64,000 bases of DNA. Origin: Nectonema munidae. Taxonomy: Eukaryota > Nematomorpha > Nectonematoida > Nectonematidae. Below, in pieces: positions 1 through 11,400 of this stretch; position 1 is the first letter of the stretch, and each line of letters opens with the position of its first letter. The notes beneath the pieces are model-generated. The model searched no databases. It was given only the letters and a program-made list of their open reading frames with translations, and was not told where the DNA came from. The position numbers and the translations under genes were made by a program. The DNA lies in contig JAUIRK010000952.1 in NCBI GenBank assembly GCA_030549495.1, positions 372,001 to 436,000 of the forward strand. Direction: 5' to 3'.

Positions 1-489
1 ATATCAGTTATCAAAATTTCTTTCATAAATTATACGTTAACTTTTAGTTTCTTATGGGGTGTAAAGATCTATTTTAAAGTGCTTCACATCGATATTCGTT
101 TATACTTTTGTGATTTTAATATATTTTTTTTGGAAATTTACTTTCCTATTCCTTAATCTCGAAGGAAAATGGGAAGGAATTATTAATTCTCGTAAATTAC
201 TCGGAAATCCTCGGAAAACAAGACAAAAATGAGAAAGCAATGTTTTGAAATATTTAGAAAGAAGAAAACAAATCTTCTCAAAACTTCTGAAAATTTTGAT
301 TCTTTTTTCAACCAAATTAAAAATATTGCAAATTTTAAGGATTTTATCTTTTTTTTTATCATCATCTTTCATCTAAAATATTTGAAAACAGTGAAAAAAA
401 TCTAAAAGTTATGCGATTTCGCCCATTTTTCGTATTATTTCCCTGAAAAGTATCACTGATAGAGAGTAAACGGTTGTGACATTTTCATC
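1..489. other. AT-rich non-coding stretch
   Basis: Only low-complexity, lysine- and phenylalanine-rich open frames occur here and nothing resembles a gene. No repeat ends or splice-framed coding sequence were recognised. Confidence 0.5.
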
Positions 490-492
490 ATA

Positions 493-645
493 ACTTTAAT
501 GCTGCTACATGGCTCAGCGGTAGAAGCGTACACTGATTTATATACGTGTTGGGTTCGATTCTCTGTCTTGGCATCCCTATTTGCCGTACAAAATACTCAA
601 TACCAAAGCACAACTACCAAGATAGAAAGAATGCACGAAAAATAT
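493..645 (+). repeat. tRNA-derived SINE-like repeat
   Basis: A tRNA-like head is visible: an A-box-like TGGCTCAGCGGTAGAAGCG near 511 is followed about 40 bases later by a B-box-like GGGTTCGATTCTC near 551. The 3' part does not fold as a tRNA and runs on as unrelated sequence, so this is a SINE rather than a tRNA gene. SINE-like repeats near 12650 (plus), 18112 (minus) and 57635 (minus) also have tRNA-like heads but different bodies. Confidence 0.55.
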
Positions 646-895
646 GGAAATTATGTAAAATGCACACTTTATTTGAAAGAAAGTTGAAACAAACGAAAAT
701 AAGGAAAGAACCACTACAAATGAAAAGGAAATCATACCTATACGAACCAATGAACAAAATAGATCATAAGCAATGAAATGAACTCAGAGCATTTCAACTT
801 CCATGGTATAGAATGGAATGCAGCACACGAAACTTCATTGTCTCGTTGCCCAGATGAAGAAGCGCAAAATGGTCATAATCATCACTCCGCAATCG

Positions 896-955
896 AAATG
901 CAAACTCATCGGAGACTACAAAATGCAAACTCATCGGAGACTACAAAATGCAAAA
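896..955. repeat. 25-bp tandem duplication
   Basis: A 25-bp unit containing GCAAACTCATCGGAGACTAC is repeated twice in full, with a third copy starting. The first two units are identical, which suggests a recent slippage event. It lies about 230 bp beyond the stop codon of the GPCR gene. Confidence 0.8.
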
Positions 956-1178
956 TCCTTACTCTTCTTCTTCTTCAAATCACAATAATAACTTACATCA
1001 TTTGAAACAACTTCGCTCAAAACATAATTAAGCTCTCTTAATTACAAATGCTAAGCTTTCCTCCTGTAACAAACTTTAATTGGTACAAAGAAGAAAATAT
1101 AAAAGTGTGAAAAGGCGAATGAATTTTTGGAAATCATCTACAAAAACAGCACTCTTCTAAATTGTCGAACATTTTAAC

Positions 1179-2360
1179 TCAAAATCTCATCGTCTTTCCT
1201 TGATTGAAAAGAGAGGCAATGCGGTAGAGGGAAAAAATGGCCAATAAGTTCATGTTTTTTCGCACTTTTTTGCGGAAAATGGCGACTCCATGGCGAATGT
1301 ATGTGAGATTTTTGTTAAACTCTTTTCGGTAATTCTTATCCGCGAAAAAGTAAATGAAATTGAAGTTAATGCTGAACGGCAAACACATGTAGAGAGAGGT
1401 TATGTAATTTGATATGTAGATTTTTTTGAAAAAAGTGTACCACTTAAGGTAGTAGAAGTTGGACGTTAAAAAGGACTTCAAACCTTCAGGAATCATCGTT
1501 AGCGAGTAAAGGAGGGAAATGATGAGCAATAATACGATACTTGATGTTGTGGCAGTAGTGCTTTTCGTATCCGATTCAAAACTTTTGCGCTTCCTCAGAA
1601 AATGCTTGTACAAGATGAACATCTTGACTGAGATGAATAGCGTTGCTACTGAAGGAATCAATCGGCAGACGACCTTTTTCAGAAAATACAAGCAAATCAG
1701 GATCATGGAAGATTTATTGAAGACAACGTCATATGTTAGCGCGCCTGTTTTCCCGTCCTTCTTGACATTTATTTTGTAGCGAAAGAAGTTGATCACGGAA
1801 ACGCTAAAGCAGAGAAGCGCTAAAATCATTCTCGCATTCTGGTACACCATTGCTCTTCGCCACTTGGCTTTGGAGGCTGGACGAGATAGCAGGATGTAGC
1901 GATCGAGGATGAAGGCGAACAACATGAGGCCTACAAAGTAGCCGCACGCCAAGATCAGATAGTCCATCAAAAAGACTTCAAAGTAGAGCGCGACTTTGGT
2001 CTGCGATAGGTAGTGGTGGTGTGGATGAGTGAAGATTAAATGCTGCAAGAAGTGATTATTTTCGTACAATGTGATGCAGTCAAACCAGTTCTTGATGAAG
2101 ACTAGGATGTTTAGGATGATCGCTACGAAAGTTGCCGAAGTCATGAATCGGTATCCATCGTCTGTTTTCTTCTGCATCTTGACCGAAGTGAAAATGGAGC
2201 TTATTGAAATGAGTAAAGAAAGCAGGCATAGTGAAGGGATGTAATACGTCCGCGTTATTTTATCAAACTTGACAAAGTTTGAGAAAAAAGTCAAATTTTC
2301 TCCCGAAGTCTCCAAGAAGTAGATGTATGCTAGGTAGAGCTCGTGCATTCTCCTTCTCAT
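1179..2360 (-). CDS. Rhodopsin-like (class A) G-protein-coupled receptor, divergent, intronless
   Basis: The 393-residue protein shows seven hydrophobic segments at about 38-60, 71-95, 121-150, 170-193, 217-250, 273-297 and 316-340. The class A hallmark DRY is at 153-155, at the cytoplasmic end of segment 3, followed by the usual short basic loop. Segment 7 ends in FNFIYFF instead of NPxxY and leads into a helix-8-like DKNYRKEF (341-348). The usual CWxP of segment 6 is replaced by LYSLTMIPEG. An N-glycosylation site NLT lies at 22-24. The whole receptor is one exon; the start could also be Met5. The layout (short N-terminus, DRYILLSRP, basic helix 8) recalls the broad peptide-receptor assembly of invertebrates that includes FMRFamide-type receptors, but that is inference and no ligand can be assigned. 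It should couple a neuropeptide-like signal to G proteins at the plasma membrane. Confidence 0.85.
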   Translation of the reverse strand: MRRRMHELYLAYIYFLETSGENLTFFSNFVKFDKITRTYYIPSLCLLSLLISISSIFTSVKMQKKTDDGYRFMTSATFVAIILNILVFIKNWFDCITLYENNHFLQHLIFTHPHHHYLSQTKVALYFEVFLMDYLILACGYFVGLMLFAFILDRYILLSRPASKAKWRRAMVYQNARMILALLCFSVSVINFFRYKINVKKDGKTGALTYDVVFNKSSMILICLYFLKKVVCRLIPSVATLFISVKMFILYKHFLRKRKSFESDTKSTTATTSSIVLLLIISLLYSLTMIPEGLKSFLTSNFYYLKWYTFFKKIYISNYITSLYMCLPFSINFNFIYFFADKNYRKEFNKNLTYIRHGVAIFRKKVRKNMNLLAIFSLYRIASLFNQGKTMRF

Positions 2361-4499
2361 TGCGCGCTCCCTCCTCCGCCTTGTCTCGTAGAAGAAGACG
2401 CTTTAATTAAAGAAATGCAAAATTCACTTATATCATCAATAATTCATTGATGTTTTGTTTGTTGAATGCTAAAGCGCATCCAACATAAATTCATTTCATC
2501 GCCTGCTACAGCGAAGGATTTAATTAATTCCCTACATCAATCAAATTGCCACTTTCCTTTCCTGCGTTCATGCAGCTAGGCACCTCTTTTTTTATCCTGC
2601 TTTTCTTCCTCTGAAGAATTCAAGGGGTTTACCGGCAAGGTAGAGCTCTCGCGATCCTAGTAATCAAGCGAACGACTAGATACTGTAAATCAAAAAAGAT
2701 TCGCGGAAGTTAAATTTTCGTGATTGCTGAGTTAAAAAACGTTCGCGTAGCAGCGCCTTTTTCACAAGCGCTCGCATATTTTCAAAATTATCTTCATATG
2801 TTATTATTACTTATCTTTCTCTGCCATATATATATATGAATCATATGTTTTTGTAAAATAATATATATCAAGTAACAAGGGCGTATTTTCAAAAAATGCT
2901 TCATATTTTGGTCTTAGGTTTTTAGTGGGATGCAAAGTCCAGGTGTACCCTGGACTCAACATTTCGGGATCTTATCTTAACGATGGTAGACACAGTGGCC
3001 AGAAAAGTTCGGTCTCGAAAAATTTAAGAACGTATTTCAATGTTTCTAAGAATGCATCGAGACAATATGGTTCCGCTGAATATATTCACGGGATTCCAAG
3101 AAAAAAGTTTTCCCCTTATAAGTCTTATTATCTCAAACCCTGACTACTTTTCATTATTGCATTGCTCATATTTTGCTTTTAAAGTAGTAGTCTTGGGGTA
3201 AGTGATAGTTCAAAAATATTTTAAAGTTAAACAATGTAATTTTTATTTGTTTTTCAGCAAGTTATTTTTTTTAACACTGTTCCAAAAACATTTTAAAGAC
3301 TACCGCTCGAACTTGAAGATTTATCAGTGCCATAGCGAAAAATAGAGTTACAATAAAAATCGTAAACGTTTATATCTTCTAAACTCAAAATAATTTTATC
3401 TAGTGTAATCTTTCTATAGAGACAAAAAAAAAGTTACATTAAAATTATACTGAAATGTAAACATCATTGTGATTTTGAGTATAGCTAGATATTCCGTTGT
3501 GTTTAATTTGATACTGTTTATAATAAAGTTTTCTCCGTGCTTGATTTGAAGACAATAAAGATTGGAAGACAATTTGTTTAGAGTTACACGGTTAGATAAT
3601 GTCATTTTAGACCTTAAAGAAACTCATCATCATTTTTAAGGACATTTGCTGTATTTGAGTAAGATCAGAAAAAGATATTGGTCGGTCTCAAACAGAGGAC
3701 GAATTGATCTCTTGCTATGCTGATCAAACTTTTGATAGCTTCTTTGTCAGGATACACATATGGCAGGCAGTTGAAAAGGGAATTCTTCCAAAAACTCAAT
3801 GATATATTTTTCTCCGTCAGAGCGGATTACAAGAAACGGTATCTTGAATTAAACACTTTCTTTTATTCATTTTCAAATTCAGGTCATTGACTCAACTTTC
3901 CTAAGTCTTCATCTTTTAACCGAACAGCTTTTTTTTTGAAAGCAGTTTGTTTTGCTTAAGCATTTCAGGTACAATGAGACATCAATGTCCCAAAAGTCAT
4001 CTGATTAAGTTATAAAAAAACATTTAGAAGGAATGCAGATGGGGGAAATCGATGCCTGAAAGGGTTAATGACCTTTTAGCCTTGTAATAAAGTCAAAATT
4101 GTATATTATTTTATATTTTTTAGTTTTGATTATTTAATTTTTTGGGTACATATATAATTTTCTTCACTGTGAAAAACTTCAGAAACTAAAATTTTTCAAT
4201 CTCATTTTTTTGATATCAAGCAAATATTATAAAAGCAAGTTTTTTTCAATTTTTACATTATCCAAAATTTTTATGATAAGTACCTCTTTAAAAAATAAAA
4301 CTTTAAATAAACTTGTGTTTGCTTAGAATAGCAATTATGATTCCGTTAAAATGCGGAGACAGCCGACACATCTCTACCTCAGTCAGTGTATCAACTTTTT
4401 CACATCCATAGAGAAAACATGAAAAAGTTTGCTTTATTTTGTTTTAAACAAGTATTAATAGAAAATGCCATAATGGCACAGTGTTTTTTAACTTTTCAA
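2361..4499. other. Intergenic stretch, one weak candidate exon
   Basis: Mostly AT-rich with no recognisable gene. The only frame of normal amino-acid composition lies at 2925-3143 and is listed separately. Upstream exons of the plus-strand receptor gene were looked for here and not recognised. Confidence 0.4.
2925..3143 (+). CDS. Weak candidate terminal exon, unknown protein
   Basis: A 72-residue frame beginning MGCKVQVYPGLNISGSY has mixed, non-repetitive composition, two NxS-type glycosylation motifs (NIS, NAS) and a basic C-terminus ending YKSYYLKP. It is preceded by a TTTTTAG that could be a splice acceptor. I do not recognise the protein. It could equally be chance or transposon debris. 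Confidence 0.2.
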   Translation: MGCKVQVYPGLNISGSYLNDGRHSGQKSSVSKNLRTYFNVSKNASRQYGSAEYIHGIPRKKFSPYKSYYLKP

Positions 4500-4566
4500 T
4501 ATTCCGGCCCGCGTTTTTATATTTTGGGCAATGCGGCCGGCTTCAAGAAAAGTTTGGCGAGCCCTG
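4496..4566 (-). mobile_element. hAT-like element terminus
   Basis: Read on the minus strand this begins CAGGGCTCGCCAAACTTTTC and continues through a GGCCGGC / CGGGCCGG stretch. That is the style of terminus seen in hAT non-autonomous elements (CAGGG...CGCC). The opposite end was not found, so only a fragment is claimed. Confidence 0.4.
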
Positions 4567-6640
4567 CTCTAGAGATTGCACATTTTCCAAATGCTTAAAA
4601 AAAAGTGCATGCTCTTGCACAATAACGATAACAATCTACTCATGACTAGGAATGTTATTCGCTCGACAATTTTTATAACTGGGCACACTAGACAAATACC
4701 CCACACCCATAAATGCAGACAATCAAATTGCTAAAAGATATGACTCCTAGGCTGAAAGAAGTCAAGAGTATAAATCAACTGTTTTCGTGTAGTGCGCGAA
4801 CACCTGCTTAAAAACGGTTTTCGATCAATGATGGTCTTCGGCAATTGTAGACGACTAGTTTGTTTGGCGCGTCGTCAATATATTTGAATGAATAAATCAT
4901 TAATGTCTGTCTGTCTGATTGATTTTACATGAGGGGTATACAGTGTATGTGCAACGTTATGAGTCTCTACCACCTTGAATTCTTTTTGCTGATTGGCTAC
5001 ATTTTTGAAAATCAATGAAATAGGATCATACATATATGACGTTACCTATCGAAGTGGGGGGGGCTAATTCTAGATGCTCTGTATTAAAAAATGGGGCAGG
5101 AAGAGTAAAAATCACGGCAGGGGAGGGGCAGTTCAAAAATTTTAAAATTTCGATTAGGTTTAGTTTTTCGCAATCATACATTCACATTTATTGACATTCT
5201 TGACACAAACGTTCCTATTTATTTGTATTAATACACGTCTGACACAAAAAAACGTCTTCGCATATACATGCGAATACATATTGACATTAGACAGGCATAC
5301 ACTTTAATACTTAAATCACAAAAACAGCGGTAAAGCGTATTATTATTGCTCGAATTATAGCTTTGTATTATTAAACTTGGAAAGACGCTGTATATTGTAT
5401 ATTACTCGTATCTTGTTCAGAAGTTGGAGTGCTTTCTGTATCCCTCAAGTTTTCTACAATGCCTTCTTCATGATCACTTTAAGCAAACACATATTGCTAA
5501 CATTAATCATTCTAAAGACCATTTATGAAACAAAAGTAAATTGGATAGAAAAATCAAAAAATTAAGCACATCCCTTGCCAAAACTTCTAAAAAGCAATTA
5601 AAACTGCAGACAAATTTTTTTTTGTTTTTTTAAATGTGTAAACTGCAATTGATTTATGTGGTTGGAGCCAGAGACCAGATGATTTTAGCTAGTTCTGCAC
5701 AAAAAAAATCAGAAACAAAATATTGTGGAAAAGATAGCTTGACTTTTTACAGTTTTCACGCGTGAACTAGGCTTGATCGTTGCTATGCTGTCAAAGAAAG
5801 TGGATAGGTGTGGATGAAGATGTTAATCTAGTATAGAGTGTTTATGGCCCAATGTCGTCTTCTACCTCAGATTGAGAACACATATCGTTAGCGGAGCAGT
5901 GAATCACTTTAATACGCGTTGAGATCATTTTCAGTCATGTGTGTGAGGAATAACGAAAAAGCCGTTTATTGGAGAACGGATAAATAAGGCATGACTGTAT
6001 ATTGTGAAGTAGTTTGACAGGATGTCACGTGTGAAATGCACAATAGTGTTTTAAATCCGAGAAAACTAAAGAAGAGAAGGTAAGTATGAGCAATAATATT
6101 AGAAGAAAATGACGGTGTGCGTAAAAAGAGGCTAAACTATTCGTTTTTGCTCATGGATGTTGCATAATAAATAATTACAAAAATAGATGAAATTTTTTTT
6201 TATCAAAATCATTTCTATTTATCTGTGTTATCTTCGTGGAATTATTAATAAAACCATTTCAGCTTGTTATGCCCGCTGTTTTGTCAGAATAGCATCGGAA
6301 GAAAAAACAATGGGAACCAAGTCACTCTGTTTTCAATTCCAATCAAACTAGGCTGTCATTTTACCCATATGACAACATATGCTACACTTTACGTTTTATA
6401 TCTATTTTTGTCATTTGTTTTTGTTAGGGTGGCGGATGCAAGGCAAAATATTGGATGCGGATTCTTGCTTATACATTCCATTTGCGAAAAGGGGATTTTT
6501 GAGACCTGAGTCAAAGCAGTCAAAATTGGAATTGATTGTGAACTTTTATTCAGAGAAGGAAATAGTATAATATATTTACAAATTGAAGAAACACAAAATG
6601 AAAGTATTTATCAATTGATGCTCACAACAAAGATGAAGAA
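4567..6640. other. Non-coding stretch
   Basis: No gene recognised. Open frames here (for example 5377-5565 and 6264-6570) lack domain features, splice support or normal composition. Confidence 0.4.
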
Positions 6641-7330
6641 AAGTTAAATTTGCCAGGATAATCATAAAGGCAAATTTCGCTTGGATAAAAATTATCCTGA
6701 TTTAATTTGAGACAAAATACAAGAAAAGAAATATTCAGAAAAAATACCAACATTAGCCAACGTTTTCAAAGAATAGTCCTTCACAATCAATCATAGAATA
6801 AACGGAAATAGATTGCTTTATACTTGTTTTGCAAAGAAATGTTTTGAGTGTCAACTTCTTGTGCAAACACATCTTTATTCTAGAAGACAAATAAATTGAA
6901 AGAAAAAAAGATGGAATCTTTTTGACCAAATAGAAATGGAGGCTTTTCAGTTTTTGACTCTACTTCTCGAGCCATGCAAAGATCATCATCTTTATACCAT
7001 AGGTCTTTTATCAAATAGACATGGACAGCCAATCTTCACAGATAGCATTTCTCGAAAAAGATTCCTTGCCATCAAAATTTTCTACTTTTTAGGATAAAAC
7101 ATAGACTCTCACTTATCGCAACCGTCTAATATTCAACCTACAAATTATTTCGGGCGCTTTACAAGAATATCGGTTTCTCACTTATGAATCTTAAAATTCT
7201 GAAGAAGAGTTCATACAAATTTAGTTCCAAATATTGCAATTGATATATCTTCTTTTACTTTTGAAGTATCGAAAATATGGCAAGACTGGCTCAGCAACCC
7301 ACACTCATTTCAGCATAAAGATATTTACTG
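6640..7330 (+). mobile_element. Degenerate piggyBac-type transposase remnant (copy A)
   Basis: Translated pieces near 6930-7090 read FDQIEMEAF...LLSNRHGQPIFTDS, then ISRKRFLAIKIFYFL. This matches the order of the early catalytic part of piggyBac transposases, where a helix-rich stretch leads to an SRxRF motif and then xxFLxF. Stops and frame changes are frequent and no single frame is long. Ends and TTAA duplications were not identified. It may be older than the other piggyBac copies in the window. Confidence 0.4.
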
Positions 7331-7861
7331 CCATCCATATATATATATATTCAATTGATATAAAATATTTAACAAAAAAATTCAATGATTTTTACTTCAT
7401 ATGTGTTACGTAGTTTCATTTATTTTTGAGCCTTTCTTCAAAAATTTGAGCAGCTTATTAGATATTCTGATAGGCTTATAGGAGGAAACAGGCATTTTGG
7501 ATAAAGATAACCTATAATATTAAACCTAATTTCAAGAAATATAGAATGTTTGATCGAAGATTAGATTAATTAAGATAAATAGTAAGGGAGTTTCTTTAAT
7601 TCATTTCTTATAGTATATAGGTTAGAAAATGCAGAAAACCATGTTTAGTTCAGTGTATCTTCTTTAACGATAAAAAAAAAACAAATGTAGCATTTGAAAC
7701 AATTTAAAATTGATAAATCGCGGGAAGTAAATTTATTCTCGGGAGCAAAAATTAGTGCGGTGTAAACCGGGAAGGAAACACTAGCCCACGGTTGAAAACG
7801 AAATATTTTTTGCTACGCATCATCACCAGAAAACACATTTTTCCTTTATTGTTTCAATTAA

Positions 7862-8165
7862 ACGGCCTATAACGAAGTCGACTATAACAAAATTTCGGTT
7901 ATAGCTTACTAATGTTCTACGGCCTTAACCACAAAGTCGGTATAAATTAACCTGATAGAACGTAGCTCCGCACAAACCACGGAAATTAACGTTTTATTGG
8001 CGACTGCATGAATATAATTTAGACTAACATGTGTGTAGCGCATGTTTATTACACTATGTGTAGGATATAAAGTGTTCACAAATTTTGGTCTGTTTTATGT
8101 CCTTCCTGATATAACGAACTAAGATTCACCCCACATGGTAGTTCGTTATAGCTATATTTGGTGCG
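7862..8165. repeat. Possible TTATAACGAA-type inverted-repeat element
   Basis: A CTATAACGAAGTCGACTATA motif near 7866 is answered by GTTCGTTATAGC near 8141, with further ATAACGAAC inside. Inverted TTATAACGAA-type ends are common in pogo/Tc1-like MITEs. Exact ends and a TA duplication could not be fixed. Confidence 0.3.
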
Positions 8166-8246
8166 TACCATATAATGTGGGCCACGCCTGAGCTAGACGC
8201 GCGCTGAATATGTGAACAACACTTATGCTTGCTTTCCTTCTTTAAG

Positions 8247-8440
8247 GCTTGTACTACGGCTCCACCATCTTCGTTGTTTCCATGTCCACCGCAATGACCG
8301 TCTTCACCCTAAATCTACACCACAAAGGCTTTCGCGGAAGAAAGATTCCAAAGATTGTGAAATACCTCCTATTCAACGTCATGGCGCGCATTTTGTTCAT
8401 CCGAATTCGCTCCAAATATAACGAAAGCTTTGAAGACAAG
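8247..8440 (+). CDS. nAChR-type subunit exon: TM3 and start of loop
   Basis: The acceptor TTCTTTAAG is followed by two bases that complete a split codon and then 64 codons. TM3 is followed by HHKGFRGRKIPKIVKYLLFN and ARILFIRI, ending FEDK at the donor AAG|GTATAC. The exon ends in phase 0, matching the next exon. Confidence 0.92.
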
Positions 8441-11400
8441 GTATACTTTTATTTGGGTGTCAAGTTTTAACGAAATAAACCGAAGGCTTCTCAAATCACT
8501 TTGAACAAATTAAAAATAATAAGAGGTGCATTTCAAAAAGTAAAATAAAATAATTTTCTATTTATTTTGGATTACTTTCGTAATGACAGGTGTAAATAAC
8601 TCTCCAAACAAAAATCCCTCCAAAAAACAAGTAAAGATGATTTAAGAATAATTTTAAAAATATATTTGCATCAAAACTGATTTATTTTTGATATTATATT
8701 TTAAAATTTTTTAATTTATTCAATAAAAAATGAATTAGAAAAGTTATCTGACACATGTGCCGCAAGAAATGAAAATCGTCTAGTGTTTCAAAGTTATAGC
8801 AATGTTCTTTTTCAGTAAAAGAATTTTCTTTACTAGTTCCAAAATTTTTACGGCAAATCGTCTTTAAACAAAATGTTTTTCAGTGAGTTAGTCGGTAAGT
8901 TTATGATATACACATGGTATTACGTTTTATTAGTTCGATGAATTGGCAACCTTTTCCAATGAACTTTCAGAGACCAGCTCTTTTCTCGCAACAACGGCCA
9001 TGAATACTTTTGACAAAAACCAACTTCTAAATCCCCAAGCTTCAATGAATTTTTTATCATCAAGGAATTACAGATCAAATCTAAATCCTCCACGAAGTTT
9101 TGAAGATGAATTCCTTAGAGTTTGCTTTTTTTTTTTAATACTTTTCTATGCTAACTCAATAAGATCAATAAACGTAGACGGGTGAAATACACTCATGTCT
9201 TTGGTTCAGTCTGTGACACTTTGGGACTTGAAATTAAATTTTGGATATAAGTATCAAAGTGCATTAAATTTTAAGGATATCCAATTCACTCTGTACACAA
9301 AATATTTATCTTAATGTTCGAGATGACTAAAGTTTAACTTTCGCGCCAAAAAATTTTTACCATCAATTGTTTGTCAAGTAAATTTAACATAATCGTGCGG
9401 CTTTGTGAAGGACAAAACTTAATCTAACACTTCCATTTAAAAATAGAACCCTGAAAGCAGTCCTTTTTTATATAGCAAAATATGCGCTGAAGTACTTTAG
9501 AGGTTCTACTTCTAGATGTAACTGTCAAAAATGTCTATCTTGATAGGAAGTTCAAGGTCAACGACGTCACGTGGATATCTGACATTGTTTGATTCATGTT
9601 TTCTGAGATCACCAGGGATTCTTCAAGAAGACACACAAAAGAGTATCTACCAAGTCAGCATAAACTTTTCTTGGTTCTGGCTCAATAAACAATGAATCAA
9701 GTATCATTCAAGGAATATAAATTATAGGCCCGAATAGTTCAAAATTATTCAATCAATTATGTTTTAAATATAATTGTGCATTTGTGTACATCTTGTTCAA
9801 AATACACGTTTACTTTCTCCAACAGGACATTATAATGGATAGCTGTCCTTCTCCATAACTGCTAAATAATCTTCTAATGATTTTTATGCCTTCACGACTC
9901 CAAGAAAAGTGTTTGTCGACCGCATTTTGGACCCCCCCCCTTCTTTAACGTGTTCAAAAAAATTCTAAAGTATGTTTAAGAAATGAAGATGTAATAGCTA
10001 ATAGCCCATTTCTTCTTTCGTATAAAAGAAATATGCATCAAAATTATCATGATCAAAATTTTAAATTAGAATTTGAGCTAGCTTAACTTTAATTCTTTAA
10101 TTACAAAAATAATTGTTAATTTGCAATTTAATTACTTTAATTAACTTAAAGATAACGCATTTAATAGAGTTAAATTGCGCTCGATAAGGGGGTCCAATAA
10201 TCGATTTTAGGGTAAATAAAAAATTTTGGCCTACACCATATGGTCAAGGTATGGAATGGATACAAAATGACGATTCTCAGAGTGCAGACATCTTGCTTTA
10301 CTCTCATCCAAGGTGTGACTGCTTTCAAATGTTTTGAACTATACATTTTTGGTAGGGCGTATTCTCCGTTCTTGATTGATTGATTGATTGATTTATTTGG
10401 AAAACCGAGAGCGTTTACACTAAAAAACGTGAGAATTTTCGATCAGAGCATTAGAATATTTACTATTATATTTTGGATTGGATGAGAATGTTGTTGAGTG
10501 GAGACAATGATTGTGGGAATAAGAATTTGTACCAAGTTTGAGGGGGAGTAATTGGAGTGTTATGGAAGTAGAAGGATTTAAGATAGGAATCTGGTTCGAT
10601 ACCTGCCATGATATATTTTTTGGTAACACTTTGTTTGAGATGAAGTGATAATGGAGGGTAGTTCGTAATGAATTCTAAGATTCTGGTAGGGGAGGTAAAT
10701 ATTTCACGGAGAACGATAGTTGGATGAGAGTATCGCTAGATGTTAATAATGGAAGATGATGTAAGGTCTTATGACATTTCATCACACGACATTTCATCAT
10801 AACGACACTTAATCACACGACATTTCATCACATGCATGGGTTGTTTGTTGTAAAGGATTAAAAGTTTATTATACAATATTAATCCATATAGGAAGTATTA
10901 GAGCATATACTAATACTTTTTTACCTGGGTATGATGGGCTTTAGCTGGGTAAGATGTAGGTAATCTTAAATTTTTATGCCCCTTCTGTTCACCAACACTT
11001 CTTCCTTGTTAGTTTATTTCTTTTTGAAAATAACTTTACATTTATTTTCTTTTTCCTTTCTGTTTATTCTCTGTTGCATAAATCATAAAGTTTTTGCACT
11101 TGAAAAATAATTATAATGGAAAACAATACAATTGAATATTTCTGTAATTTTGGAACAACTTCTAAAGGAAAAGTTGTATCTTGTTTGTCTCGTGCCAAAG
11201 TTTGGATTGCTGATGGAACATTCAAGGTTGTACCTTCCTTATTTTATCAATTATACACTCTTCATTTTCAATTTGGAGAAGGGCGCAATCCAGCTGGAAT
11301 GTATGCTCTTTTAAAGAACAAAAGTAGAAATACTTATAGAAGGTTGATGAACGCAATAAAAGAAATTGTTCCTTGTACAAATCCTGAACAAATTCTCCTA

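Noticed and set aside
100-372. Minus-strand frames rich in Lys and Phe
   Set aside because: Low-complexity products of AT-rich DNA without motifs or splice context.
551-563. tRNA gene suggested by B-box GGGTTCGATTCTC
   Set aside because: No acceptor-stem pairing and the sequence continues as a SINE body; the same holds at 12703, 18190 and 57725.
8254-8439. Minus-strand frame opposite the receptor exon
   Set aside because: Antisense shadow of the TM3 exon.
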